Assembly: GCA_934047225.1 (NCBI GenBank)
Contig: OW203998.1
Location: forward strand, 20,289,280 to 20,353,279
Origin: Ypsolopha sequella
Taxonomy: Eukaryota; Arthropoda; Insecta; Lepidoptera; Ypsolophidae
Direction: 5' to 3'
Length of the DNA: 64,000 nt
Notes under the pieces: generated by a model
Database searches by the model: none
What the model was told of the DNA's origin: nothing
The model's input: the letters and a program-made list of their open reading frames with translations, nothing else
Shown here: positions 1-9,649 of the stretch, one piece after another
How the letters are laid out: every line of letters begins with the position of its first letter
Numbering within the stretch: the first letter of the stretch is position 1
Translations under genes and position numbers: made by a program

Positions 1-1468
1 GCGAACTTAATAGGTACTGTCTGGGCGAACTTAATAGGTACTGTCTGGGCAAACTAAATAGGTACTGTCTGGGCGAACTAAATAGGTACTGTCTGGGCGA
101 ACTAAATAGGTACTGTCTGGGCGAACTAAATGGGCACTGTCTGGGCGAACTAAATAGGTACTGTCTGGGCAAACTAAATAGGTACTGTCTGGGCAAACTA
201 AATAGGTACTGTCTGGGCGAACTAAATAGGTACTGTCTGGGCGAACTAAATAGGTACTGTCTGGGCGAACTAAATAGGTACTGTCTGGGCGAACGAAGTA
301 GGTACTGTCTGGGCGAACTAAATAGGTACTGTCTGGGCGAACTAAATAGGTACTGTCTGGGTGAACTAAATAGGTACTGTCTGGGCGAACTAAATAGGTA
401 CTGTCTGGGCGAACTAAATAGGTACTGTCTAGGCGAACTAAATAGGTACTGTCTGGGTGAACTAAATAGGTACTGTCTGGGCGAACTAAATAGGTACTGT
501 CTGGGCAAAATTAAAAGATACTGTCCGGGCGAACTAAAAAGATAATGTCTGGGCGAACTAAAAAGATACTGTCTGGGCAAAATTAAAAGATACTGTCCGG
601 GCGAACTAAAAAGATAATGTCTGGGCGAACTAAAAAGATACTGTCCGGGCGAACTAAAAAGATAATGTCTGGGCGAACTAAAAAGATACTGTCTGGGCGA
701 ACTAAAAAGATAATGTCTGGGCGAACTAAAAAGATACTGTCTGGGCGAACTAAAAAGATACTGTCTGGGCGAAATAAAAAGATACTATCTGGGTGAACTA
801 AATAGGTGCTGCCTGGGCGATCTAAAAATATACTGTCTGGGCGAACCAAAAAGATACTGTCTGGGCGAACTAAAAATATACTGTCTGAGCGAAATACAAA
901 GATACTGTCTGGGCGAACCAAAAAGATACTGTCTGGGCGAACTAAAAAGATACTGTCTGGGCGAAATAAAAAGATACTGTCTGGGCGAACTAAAAAGATA
1001 CTGTCTGGGCGAAATAAAAAGATACTGTCTGGGCGAACTAAAAAGATACTGTCTGGGCGAACTAAAAAGATACTGTCTGGGCGAAATAAAAAGATACTGT
1101 CTGGGCGAACTAAAAAGATACTGTCTGGGCGAAATAAAAAGATACTGTCTGGGCGAACTAAAAAGATACTGTCTGGGCGAAATAAAAAGATACTGTCTGG
1201 GTGAACTAAATAGGTGCTGTCTGGGCGATCTAAAAATATACTGTCTAGGCGAACCAAAAAGATACTGTCTGGGCGAACTAAAAATATACTGTCTGAGCGA
1301 AATACCAAGATACTGTCTGGGCGAACTAAATAGGTGCTGTCTGGGCGAACTAAAAATATACTGTCTGGGCGAACCAAAAAGATACTGTCTGGGCGAACTA
1401 AAAAGATACTGTCGGAGCGAACGAAATAGGTACTGTCTGGGCGAACTAAATAGATACTGTCTGGGCAA
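1..1468. repeat. 24-bp satellite array with higher-order structure
   Basis: The unit reads GGGCGAACTAAAAAGATACT plus GTCT, 24 bp. Units begin at 23, 47, 71 and so on to 1463, so 61 units keep one register with no insertion or deletion. The array is cut by the window edge, so its true length is unknown. Units in 1-502 mostly read AAATAGGTACTGTCT; units from 503 on mostly read AAAAAGATACTGTCT. Around 503-600 a three-unit (72-bp) pattern repeats. A block of five diagnostic units at 791-910 recurs at 1199-1318, a 408-bp (17-unit) higher-order period. Because 24 is a multiple of three, long ORFs open on both strands (octapeptides DSIFLVRP and PRQYLFSS on minus, ILSGRTKK on plus). They overlap each other and are not evidence of a gene. 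Confidence 0.97.
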
Positions 1469-1579
1469 ACGCGCTTCATCCTAGGTCTTGTCGACGCTGT
1501 CCATCTGGCGAGATAGCGGCCATGTGACAGGTGATTCTGAAGTTTTAATTTTATTTTTATTAATATTTTATATTACTAT

Positions 1580-1612
1580 TACGCTAACTTTTGCCCGCGG
1601 CTTCGGTCGTCC
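1580..1612 (+). repeat. Terminal fragment of a lepidopteran dispersed element
   Basis: The run CTTTTGCCCGCGGCTTCG-like (here ACTTTTGCCCGCGGCTTCG) matches the start of the larger element at 57586. Only this end is recognisable; the sequence that follows does not continue the match. Confidence 0.5.
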
Positions 1613-1632
1613 TACAATCAATGTTTTTTCAG

Positions 1633-1780
1633 GGACACATAAATTGCATCAAAGTACTGAATGACATGAAGTGCTGAAAAAATATTTTTTTTAATTCTCC
1701 AGTTAAATAAATATATACATCCATAGTTTGTATATTCACAATATATAGCTATATTTTAGCTTGATGCAGTTTATGTGTCC
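1633..1780. repeat. Short fold-back element
   Basis: The 20-bp arm GGACACATAAATTGCATCAA (1633-1652) pairs with TTGATGCAGTTTATGTGTCC (1761-1780), one mismatch. The 108-bp interior is AT-rich and has no ORF. It is consistent with a MITE remnant; no target duplication is evident. Confidence 0.6.
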
Positions 1781-2040
1781 GGGATTTTATATTTTATTTG
1801 GGCGTAAGATAAAAACTATTATAGACAGTTTTCAGTTTGGCGGTTATTTTATGAACACTCCTTATAGCCTATATGTTGACCAGGGTTACTGCAATGATAA
1901 TAAATAGAACGGTTCTCGAGTTAAAACGGAACAGACAAACGGACAAACAAAATACAAATTGTAATTTTGGCCTCCAAACAATATTAACTTTGCTAACGTT
2001 TCTCTGAATTTAAGTAAAATAATAAGAAATAATTATAACA

Positions 2041-2301
2041 GCCAAAATACAAATTTTAGCTAAGAAAACTTATTGTTAAAAGTTTGCTATATGCATAAAC
2101 ATATTTTTAATGCTATTACTATAGCTATAAAACAATTGTCTTTTAAAATTTGGTATAACTGTAAATTCCTAAAATGATCTAATATCACGCTTATGAAAAA
2201 TCCAATTATTTTGAAGCTACCATAATATCATTAAAAATATGTTTAAGCATGTAGCTAACTTTTAACACTAAGTTTTTTTAGCCAAAAGTTGTATTTTGGC
2301 C
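2041..2301. mobile_element. Long-armed fold-back MITE
   Basis: About 75 bp at 2041-2115 (starting GCCAAAATACAAATTTTAGC) reappears as reverse complement at 2226-2301 (ending TTGTATTTTGGC) at roughly 85 percent identity by eye. The centre is AT-rich. No coding potential. Target duplication is unclear, so the superfamily is open. Confidence 0.65.
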
Positions 2302-2375
2302 GTTATATAATTAATCTTAATATTTTGTTAAAAATCCGAAGAAACATCCGGTTTAATCAATGTACAGACACAACT

Positions 2376-3030
2376 TTTTTAGGGTTCCGTACCCAAAGGG
2401 CAAATCGGAACCCTATTAATGTCACTCCGCTGTCCGTCTGTTTGTCTATCCTTATGTCATGGGTGTCTAGCTCTTAAACGGAATGAGATAGAAACCTGTC
2501 ATTTTTATATGTTGTGTAAAATGTTGACCTGAAACAGAATTTTGAATTTAAAATGTAATTTAATTATTTTTCAGGGGGGGCGCACATATATAAAATAGAG
2601 ATGAAAATTGTTATTTTTTTTCTTATCCTAGCAAGAGGTGTGTCATTGTCTAGAACTAATTAAGTAGAGTATAAATATATTTTTTTATTTTTTTTATCTT
2701 AAGAAATAATGAAATAGAGGCTGCTCATCAAAGCTGCCATTTTTAAACCATTTTTGTTACGGGGTCTATCTCAAAGGCCAAATTAGTTAGGATATTGAAA
2801 TTTCTGTGTATTATGTACCTTAAGCTGTATTTAAACAACAAATACTAAAACGCTGATTTATAATTAATTTTAGGTTTAAGTCCCCGAATACTCAACCAAC
2901 ATAATTTTGCAGTTTTTATGTCTGACAGAATCAGAGCATTACAGAAATTCAATAAATGTCTAGTTTGATATGTTGGTCATATGTACGGAACCCTAAAAGA
3001 GCGAAGCCCGGCACTTGGCCGGTTTTTTTT
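2376..3030 (+). mobile_element. AGGGTTCCGTACC-family dispersed element, near full length
   Basis: It starts TTTAGGGTTCCGTACCCAAA and ends CACTTGGCCGGTTTTTTTT. Internal landmarks are GGAACCCTATTAATGTCACT, a run of CCGTCTG-type words, GGTGTCTAGCTCTTA and the GTTACGGGGTCTATCTCAAA block. The same landmarks appear in order in the copies at 8300 and 38222. I see no transposase, reverse transcriptase or terminal inverted repeat, so it is a non-autonomous element of unresolved class. The 62-codon ORF at 2289 only runs into its 5' end and is not a gene. Confidence 0.75.
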
Positions 3031-3179
3031 TACTAATTTATTATTAGTAGATCATGTGGTGTGTCAAATAAAGTAGCAAGTAAATTATACAAATGACACG
3101 AGCGCTGGAGCCGACCACATCGACATTTCGACATTTCTCGTATGTCACTGTTCCCTAAGTGAGTTCTCACGAGCAGCAT

Positions 3180-3400
3180 TATGTAATTTGTTATCTATAA
3201 ATATATATATAGTACTGTTACCTGTGCTTCTTGTTGTTATTGTCGTGTTATGAAATTGTACCTGAATTTGTTGTATTGTTGTACTTTGTTGTATTGTGTG
3301 TTTGTAATGTAGTGATTTGTATGCATATATTGTAAGTATGTTGAATATTCACTATTGTATTGGCTTTGCTGTAAGGATAGTGTTAAATAAATAAATGTTT
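3180..3400 (+). other. Possible transcript 3' end, T/G-rich
   Basis: A T/G-rich segment ends in AAATAAATAAATG near 3388-3400, which resembles an insect 3' UTR with AATAAA polyadenylation signals. No upstream coding region was found, so this may be a LINE 3' UTR or chance. The ORF on the opposite strand (3237-3440) is low-complexity and not supported. Confidence 0.25.
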
Positions 3401-3402
3401 CA

Positions 3403-3500
3403 GCAGATTTTTTTTTTCGTGATTCGAGGTTTGGCTCCACAGTAAAAGTTGTTCGTATAGACGAGTACTATCACCAGTTCAGTTTCCGGCTTCCGCAACG
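3403..3500 (+). repeat. Half copy of the fold-back found at 31749
   Basis: GTTGTTCGTATAGACGAGTA followed by CTATCACCAG and TTTCCGGCTTCCGCAAC matches the right arm and flank of the element at 31749-31910. The left arm is missing here. Confidence 0.5.
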
Positions 3501-3738
3501 TGTGTATATATCATTGTTTATATAAAGTTTTCTATGGAATAGCAAAACACTTTTTATTAATTTCATATAAAATTATGGAAGAAAAAAATAATCAAAACTG
3601 TAAAATTTTCAGAAAGAAGTGCAACAGTAATTGTTGTTTTTGGCTATACTGAGCCATATTTCAGTAAAATTAAAGTTACTATTATAAACTTGAGTTTAAG
3701 TGCATTCCCATATAAAAAATAACGCAGAAAAAAGTTTA

Positions 3739-4105
3739 CTCAAAAACGCTTACAATGTGATCATTATTTTGAGAACCTTCTTTGAGCAAGCAATGTCGAC
3801 CTTTCCGCGCTACTTAAGTTGTATGGAATTTCATTGCTGGTGAGTTTTAGCTACTTCGAGTTTTGTTCCAGCATTGTGGTTTCTTTCTTCACACTTCATA
3901 TAGAAATATGCACATACATTCCAAAATCACCGCTCTCGTAACATGTAACTAAAATTTATTGCCACCAATGTGAAAGGAAAACTACAAACTTGAAGGTTGT
4001 CAAAATAATGACCACATACAAGCATTTTTGAGTTAAGCACTAATACAAGCCTTGGTCTGCAATGACTGCGTTGCTGGGTATGCTATGATGGCCTCAAGCT
4101 AAACT
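3739..4105 (-). mobile_element. TIR element plus shared flank, inverted relative to 28618-29177
   Basis: The left end CTCAAAAACGCTTACAATGT (3739) pairs with the right end, which finishes AAGCATTTTTGAG at 4032. The arms are about 40 bp and include ATTATTTTGA. The 73 bp beyond the right end (4033-4105, including CAGCAACGC-type sequence) also match the flank of the copy near 28620. The two copies therefore share more than the TIR-bounded part and lie in opposite orientation 25 kb apart. No transposase is present. Confidence 0.65.
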
Positions 4106-4420
4106 TAGCTACGCACTCAGTCTTCAAGCTTGGTCATCATTGCAGCCCTTGCTGTCCGCGCTATAAAGGCCTTGACCTTCGGTGTTTTTTCAGCTTGTCC
4201 ATCAAGGGCTGCAATGCTGACCGCGCTGTGTAGGCCTGGAGCTGCGCTTTCAGCCATCATAAACGCTGCCCACAAAGCAGTAATTACAGACCGCGGCAGT
4301 AATGTACTATTAATTATTCGTCCAAAGCGCTGGCCAACGTATAAAGATCATACAAGCCATAATATGTATAACCATATTAAGGTGGACCCTTCCATTCAAC
4401 TGGCCTAGAAAAAGCCTTAG
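4106..4420. other. GC-richer patch with opposing ORFs, function unknown
   Basis: This stretch stands out from its AT-rich surroundings. It contains related words GCTGTCCGCGCTATAAAGGCC (4150) and GCTGACCGCGCTGTGTAGGCC (4217), and an inverted pair GCAGCCCTT / AAGGGCTGC (4141, 4205). A 92-codon plus-strand ORF (4130-4408) lies opposite an open minus-strand frame. I recognise neither protein. A degenerate repeat is more likely than a gene. Confidence 0.3.
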
Positions 4421-5007
4421 GTTTTTGTGACATCTTGATGGTTTTAATCTCGATAAAACTTTACATATAGTAAGATAAGATACACATGAAACTGTATTCT
4501 ACAGTACATCACAGTCAAAATTAGGACTCATTTAATGATTCTTTGTGTATGTTTTTCTTTTTTGAAAAGGTGACATCATACGGACGTATGCATAAGGATC
4601 AGCCTTTCAGCTTTTTCTATGAGCGATGAGTTTAGTTCCGCGTACAGGTTGCTCTTAACAATACCTTGTGATGATTTTCTGAAACATAATTTTCATCAAC
4701 ATTTTACCAAAAGCCCTTTGTGTCCTCATAGCAAGACGTCATGAGTGTTTAAAAATATTTTCTAGAGCGTTTGTGTTTGAACCAAACCATGACGTTATAA
4801 AGATTAGCTTGATAAAAATGAAGTGCTAATTCGGTTAAGGTTATTATGTTCAGTATATATTTACTCAATTATTTAGACTTCTTATTACAAGTGTAAATAT
4901 TTGAGCTCATTTACGTACATAATATACTCGTATGTAAATAAAAACACTTTTGATAGTTTGCGGAAAATGTATTTTCTGATTCATTTTCTAATTTATGATG
5001 CGCTCTA
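4421..5007. other. AT-rich spacer, no feature seen
   Basis: No ORF of note, no arm or tandem repeat and no match to another part of the window was found by eye. Confidence 0.5.
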
Positions 5008-5255
5008 CAACGTATAACAGAAAGGTGTAACCATATTTGAAGAGCTTATTCAGTCAATGGTATAGAACAACTTTTACTATGGATTAAACCCTAAAATCTC
5101 AAAAAAATATTCTTCTATTCCATACATTTCGGCCAAGTGGCATTGCAACAGTTGATTTTTTTCAAGATACAGGGTTTGTTCGATAGTAAAAGTTGTTCTA
5201 TACCGTTGACTGAATAAGCTCTTCAAATATGGTTACACCCTTGTGCTACACATTG
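5008..5255. mobile_element. Palindromic TA-flanked MITE, family A copy 1
   Basis: Both ends fold: AGGTGTAACCATATTTGAAG near 5023 and its reverse complement near 5215-5240 (CTTCAAATATGGTTACACCC). Next inside are GGTATAGAACAACTTTTACT and its partner AGTAAAAGTTGTTCTATACC. The element is bounded by TA at 5006-5007 and 5256-5257, as expected for Tc1/mariner-type insertion. It is 248 bp and non-coding. Related copies lie at 28321-28583 and 55949-56369. Confidence 0.85.
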
Positions 5256-5924
5256 TATATTCTTACTAGTGCTTGTTACCGGCCAAACCTGATTTTAGGA
5301 CAAACTAGTTTGACCTAGGCCAAAGTGGCGCAGATGAAAAAAAAGGACAGACATTAACGCTTCACTATTACGGCTTTCTGTTTTTGGCTGAACTCTAAAA
5401 AACATGTTCGTAGATACTTTATGTTTTTCTCTAAAGGAAGCAATGTAGCAAACAGGTTGGAAACGTCGGATAACGTTTATCGACCAATGATGGAGACAGT
5501 TTCAGATCGACGACACTGTAATGGGGTGGAAATAAAATGTTTGTTTTTTTTTATATACCTTACGAATATATAAAACCTCTATCTTGTCAATTAAGACTGT
5601 TGTAGTCCTGTTAGAAAATAATTGGTCAAGTGCGTGTGCGTAAAAAGCATCTTATTGAGGTCAAACTGTACTAATTGGTGAACAAACAACCAAGCGTGTA
5701 CCGTTTAGTTGCTTACAGTGAACTAATATAACGACGATACAGTCCTGACCACTTACCGTGTCTCCTGTATGAATTTGGCTTTATAAACACAAAAGTCACT
5801 TCATATTGTTTCCCGAGAAAAACCACGATAAACCATTTTTTATTCTGATTTGAAACAAACGAAATATGCATATTTTCTTGAACCCTTCATTATAACAACC
5901 TGTTTAAATTATTATTACATACGG
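5256..5924. other. AT-rich spacer
   Basis: It holds only a short symmetric stretch near 5283-5322 (GGCCAAACC to CCTAGGCC). No gene or element was recognised. Confidence 0.45.
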
Positions 5925-6289
5925 CTTGAACACTCACGTGTGACTGTTGTTGACTTTATGCCAACCAACGGGCACGGGCAACAAAAAACGGGCACCGTTT
6001 GATAACGACGGTGAACGCCGCGTCGCCGTCCTAAGAACGACACTCGCCTTGATAATGTCGAAATTGTATCGCTGAAACGGTTGGCATATAGTCAACAACA
6101 ATCGCAATTGTCGAAACTTGGTGAAACTTGGATAAAAACATAATGAATAGATGCACTTGCACTCGTTTCACAGTTAAAAACTAATTTAACCCGACCGGTT
6201 TTGGTTTTACACCTCATCAAGGGTTTAGATAAGCTACTTTGGAAATTAAGTGCATCTATTCATCATGTAATCACACGTGAGTGCTCAAG
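5925..6289. mobile_element. Three-stem fold-back, Penelope-like terminal repeat candidate
   Basis: Three inverted-repeat pairs form a closed layout. The outer stem is CTTGAACACTCACGTGTGAC (5925) with AATCACACGTGAGTGCTCAA (6269). Inside it sit two side-by-side hairpins: GTTGTTGACTTTATGCCAAC (5946) with GGTTGGCATATAGTCAACAA (6079), and ATAATGAATAGATGCACTT (6140) with AAGTGCATCTATTCATCAT (6248). The right hairpin loop contains a hammerhead-like motif. No coding region. The Penelope assignment rests on the motif only. Confidence 0.55.
6189..6221 (-). ncRNA. Hammerhead-ribozyme-like motif (likely decayed)
   Basis: Read on the minus strand, the sequence gives TTGATGAGG, a GGT/ACC mini-stem, then AAAACCGGTCGGG. 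The hammerhead core is CUGAUGA, stem II, GAAAC, followed by stem III. Here the first core base is U instead of C and the G of GAAAC is A. Hammerhead motifs are known in Penelope-like retroelements. The two core changes make activity doubtful. Confidence 0.35.
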
Positions 6290-6677
6290 TTGTATATAAT
6301 AATAATTTAGTATGTCAGCTCACGCGAGTTTTCAAAATATTATAATATGTTTAATTTATTAACACAGCCAAAACAAGGCCTTTTCTGCCACCACAAACAC
6401 CGCAATATCTAAATAAGGCCACCGTGACCCTGACCACATTCCAAGATTCCTAATCCAACTTGATTACAAAATGCTAATTAGGCCTCAACTTAATTGAAGA
6501 GATAAGGCCCAAATATAGAGAATTGGCACCATTTGAAAGTAGGCTACCACTTAACCTAAAACTGGAGTTTGCATGCTCAGGTCCTTTTTCATTTACTGCA
6601 GTAATCACTTTCAGCATTTTAGCAAATTCTAAAATTACCCGCTCTTCACTTGTTAATGTATGTTGTGTTAAGAGCGG
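6290..6677. other. Spacer without recognised feature
   Basis: A CA-rich patch near 6361-6440 and ordinary AT-rich sequence are all I see. The 63-codon ORF at 6523 runs into the repeat at 6678 and shows no family signature. Confidence 0.4.
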
Positions 6678-6850
6678 TTCGCAGCCGGATAGTGAAAAAC
6701 CCGCCTTTTTCTAATTAATCGAAACAGAACAATTAAATTAAAAATTTACTCAATAGATATTCAACAAAACCTTATTACCTTTGTATTGTGTATGTTGCCA
6801 CCGCAAAGTTACCATTGGTTTCTGAAAATTAGAATTTCAAACATTTTGAA
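6678..6850 (+). repeat. Dispersed repeat, copy 1 (pair with 59978)
   Basis: It shares GTGAAAAACCCGCC, TCTAATTAATCGAAAC, ATTCAACAAAACC and CCATTGGTT with 59978-60155, same order and orientation. Non-coding, class unknown. Confidence 0.7.
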
Positions 6851-7349
6851 TTCAAAAATCCTGAGGAGACCTGGGAATTTACCTTAGAACCTGGGAGTCG
6901 TCCTACATCTGGTCACTTGGTGCCCACTACAACCATGGTCTGAGCAGAAAACACTAACTGACAGACAAACTAAACCACCCTCTCATCACTTCCATCACCC
7001 TCTTACACACATACCCTGATTACCCCACCGACTCACCACACTACAGACAAATCACTGTCCCTTTCAGGCAACACATATGCCAGAATTGGGATGGCATGAG
7101 AAGAGTTGATGGTGGTGATTGTTGGCACTTGAAGGGTGCTTGTACTTGTCCACAAACTTTTATTATTTGATATAAGAATTTGTGGACGTGTACAAGTACC
7201 TTTTAAATCATAATACATAAGAGCATATAGGTTAATTAAGAAAAATATTGTCTTTTTTATTTAATTTTTTTTTATTTTATATGTATTGATATTTTATTAT
7301 TGTCCTACCATAAATAAATAAACATCAGATCCATATATTTGTGTAATCT
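6851..7349. other. Spacer with a 65-bp hairpin
   Basis: At 7136-7200, GGTGCTTGTACTTGTCCACA pairs with TGTGGACGTGTACAAGTACC around a short AT loop. AATAAATAAAC at 7312 resembles a polyadenylation context. The minus-strand 61-codon ORF here overlaps the hairpin and is not credible. Confidence 0.45.
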
Positions 7350-7410
7350 GTTGTCTCTACCTACCCCTCTGGGAGGCAGGCGTGAGTATGTGTATGTATG
7401 TAATGTATGT
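7350..7410 (+). pseudogene. RTE retrotransposon extreme 3' end
   Basis: CCTACCCCTCTGGGAGGCAG followed by GCGTGAGTATGTGTATGTATG fits the end of lepidopteran RTE ORF2 (about PSGRQA then stop) plus its short TATG-rich tail. The same end is seen inverted at 13060 and 42715. The rest of the element is absent, and MITE family B has inserted directly after it. Confidence 0.55.
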
Positions 7411-7413
7411 ATA

Positions 7414-7675
7414 TAAGGTCTTTCAATTTAAATGGAAAGTAATTTAGGAGGTGATTCAGTATCGTTAATACATCACATTCCACTGCAAAGCAGTTTTTTT
7501 TGCGCAAACTTTTTTTTTACTTCCCAGTACAAAGTGGTCCGATCAGCTGACTCAGTTTGTATGGACAAGTGAAGAAAAAGTTCGCGCAAAAAAAAATACT
7601 TTGCAGTGGAATGTGATGTATTAACGATACTGAATCACCTCCTAAATTACTTTCCATTTAAATTGAAAGACCTTA
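7414..7675. mobile_element. Near-perfect palindromic MITE, family B copy 1
   Basis: The ends are TAAGGTCTTTCAATTTAAAT and its reverse complement, with TA dinucleotides at 7412-7413 and 7676-7677. The inverted match continues almost to the centre (about 110 bp per arm), through GGTGATTCAGTATCGTTAAT, CATCACATTCCACTGCAAAG and a GCGCAAAC/GTTCGCGC segment. A short non-palindromic core around TGGTCCGATCAGCTGACTCA separates the arms. Non-coding. A transcript would fold into one long hairpin. TA flanks suggest Tc1/mariner mobilisation. Confidence 0.9.
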
Positions 7676-7680
7676 TATAT

Positions 7681-8299
7681 GTGCATAAACTCCAAAATTG
7701 GTTCTATGTATTCAGTTTACACTTTTATAAATGCTGTCCAAAATTTGGTTTCACGCGAGTTGGGTGTTCTTAAATCAGATCATCCATTCGTTCTCAAACT
7801 TTAACTACCATCGACAAGTCAGCAAGTAGAAGTTAGTAGTATTTCGGTACGGATAACCATGATAATAAGACCTCTGTTTCAAACCAAAACCATCTTTATC
7901 CTTAGTTACTAAGAGCTTTGCCAGCAGGTGATACATTGTGGTTCACACAATTTCTCGTAAAGCGTCGACACGTTTATAGCAAGTTCGGAAACTAATATTT
8001 CCCCGTTCATGTTCTGCATTTACTGCACATAAAGTGTGTATTAGTATAAGTAAAATACAGTCAGTCTGTGACATATTTGATTTATACCAGCGAACTAAAA
8101 AGACTTAGAAGTCTCATTAGCCCTGAAAAATGATCCCATGAAAACTGTGTCTAGCACAGTTTGTATGGCGTCGCGTCGGCTCAAATGGCGTTCACTGTCA
8201 CTGTCAATCGACCAATCGCGGTTGGCCCAGTGTCACGTGACTGGCATGACACACAGTACGTACCAATAATCAACCTTTTACCCTTTTGGGTGTCTGGTA
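7681..8299. other. Spacer without recognised feature
   Basis: A modest GC rise occurs near 8160-8260 (GGCGTCGCGTCGGC, CAATCGCGGTTGG). No ORF, arm pair or match elsewhere was found. Confidence 0.4.
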
Positions 8300-8908
8300 C
8301 CATTTTCTAATAAAAAATTGTTAGAAATAGACCTGTATGTCACAGGTCTCTAGCTCTTAGAAGGAATGAGATACAGACCTGACATTTTGATATGTTGTGT
8401 TAAATGTTAACCCAAAACCGAGTATTGAATTAAAAATGTAATTAAATTATTTTTCAGGGGCGGCCGCACACATGAAAATTGAGTCAACAAAAATATTTTT
8501 CTTAACCTATCTTATGGGGTGTCATTGTCTAAAACTAATTGAGTACGGTATAAATATATGAAGAATGAATGTTTTTATCTTCAAAAGGGCTATCAAAGTT
8601 GTCACTTTTAGACCATTTTTGTTACGGGGTCTATCTCAAACACCAAAGTAATTAGTTTGTAATTTATGTATGATACGTACCATATAAAATGAATACTGAA
8701 ATGGCCCGTTTATAATGTAGTATACCTCATGGGTAACGTCCCCGAATACCCAACCAACTCAATTTTGCAGTTTTGTTTCAAAAATTTTATAGGTACATAA
8801 GTAAAAGTTTGTAATTTCTGTTTAAATTGTTAAAGTATATTAACTTATTTAAATGGTAGAGAACCCTCAGGGCACTAGTCTTACACGCACTTGGCCGGTT
8901 TTTCTTTT
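8300..8908 (+). mobile_element. AGGGTTCCG-family element, 5'-truncated
   Basis: It lacks the first 70 bp or so but follows 2440-3030 closely: CACAGGTCTCTAGCTCTTAG, ATTTTGATATGTTGTGTTAA, TTATTTTTCAGGGGCGGCCG and GTTACGGGGTCTATCTCAAA. It ends GCACTTGGCCGGTTTTT at 8887-8903. A GCGGCCGC octamer lies at 8460-8467. Confidence 0.75.
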
Positions 8909-8914
8909 TGAGGA

Positions 8915-9010
8915 GTGTCAGAGGTGTTCCCAAGTATGAACTGTGAAATTCACGTCACAGTCCACACTTGGTACACCCGCGACTATTTCGTCCCAATAGT
9001 GACTGGTGGT
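8915..9010 (-). repeat. Small dispersed repeat related to 63300-63390
   Basis: ACTGTGAAATTCACGTCACA and GTCCACACTTGGT match ACTGTGACTTTCATTTCACA and GTTCACACTTGGT near 63330. The GTGAAATTCAC core is itself nearly palindromic. Confidence 0.45.
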
Positions 9011-9649
9011 GTCTGTGGGTGAACCCTATCGCCATTCTGCGAGCTTTTCTAATTAAATATTTTTCAAATCTACAAATGGCAAACGAATCGATCAATCGTA
9101 TCGTAACTGACGAACGTTTTAATTTCCTGTAAATAAGGTAACTTATTGCCGAATCTGTAAACCAGAAATTCTTCTCCTGTCATCGAAAAGCATAAAAAGG
9201 AGATAAGATAAGCATCAAAACCGTTAATATCCCTGAACCTGACGTGTACGGGTATTAAAAAATATAGGTTAAAGTATCCATTTTACGACATGATATATAA
9301 TGACGTCATAAACTTTATATTGGATCGCTCGTTGTTTATTTGAAATTTGTACTAACGTATGAGTGCAAGGTATTTTAATTATGAGTTAAAGATAGATAAA
9401 AACGAGCAAAACAAGAGTACCCGATTACTCTAGTCAATCTAAGAATGTTTCTAAGGACTAGGTTGAATTAAATGTACACTGGGTGAAGATTGGGAATAAA
9501 TAAATAAATAAAAATTACTTTATTCTAAATATTATTAGAGTGCATTACAAACTAGAAAAGATCAATCAGAAACAAATAGAAAGACAAGAATTTGAAAAAA
9601 TTCCCCGGGCCAGGATTATTGACCAAAAAGTTACTAATAATAAGTCGCA
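9011..9649. other. AT-rich spacer
   Basis: The ORF track region holds nothing credible. AAATAAATAAATAAAAATTAC at 9496 is the only simple-sequence run. Confidence 0.4.

Noticed and set aside
1..1468. CRISPR array
   Set aside because: Direct 24-bp head-to-tail units without unique spacers, in a eukaryotic context; it is a satellite.
583..1479. A 298-codon minus-strand ORF of octapeptide repeats as a gene
   Set aside because: Produced by a repeat unit divisible by three; two other frames are also open over much of the same span, and there are stops within the wider array.
4130..4408. Alanine-rich 92-codon ORF
   Set aside because: Overlaps an open antisense frame and internal repeats; no domain recognised.
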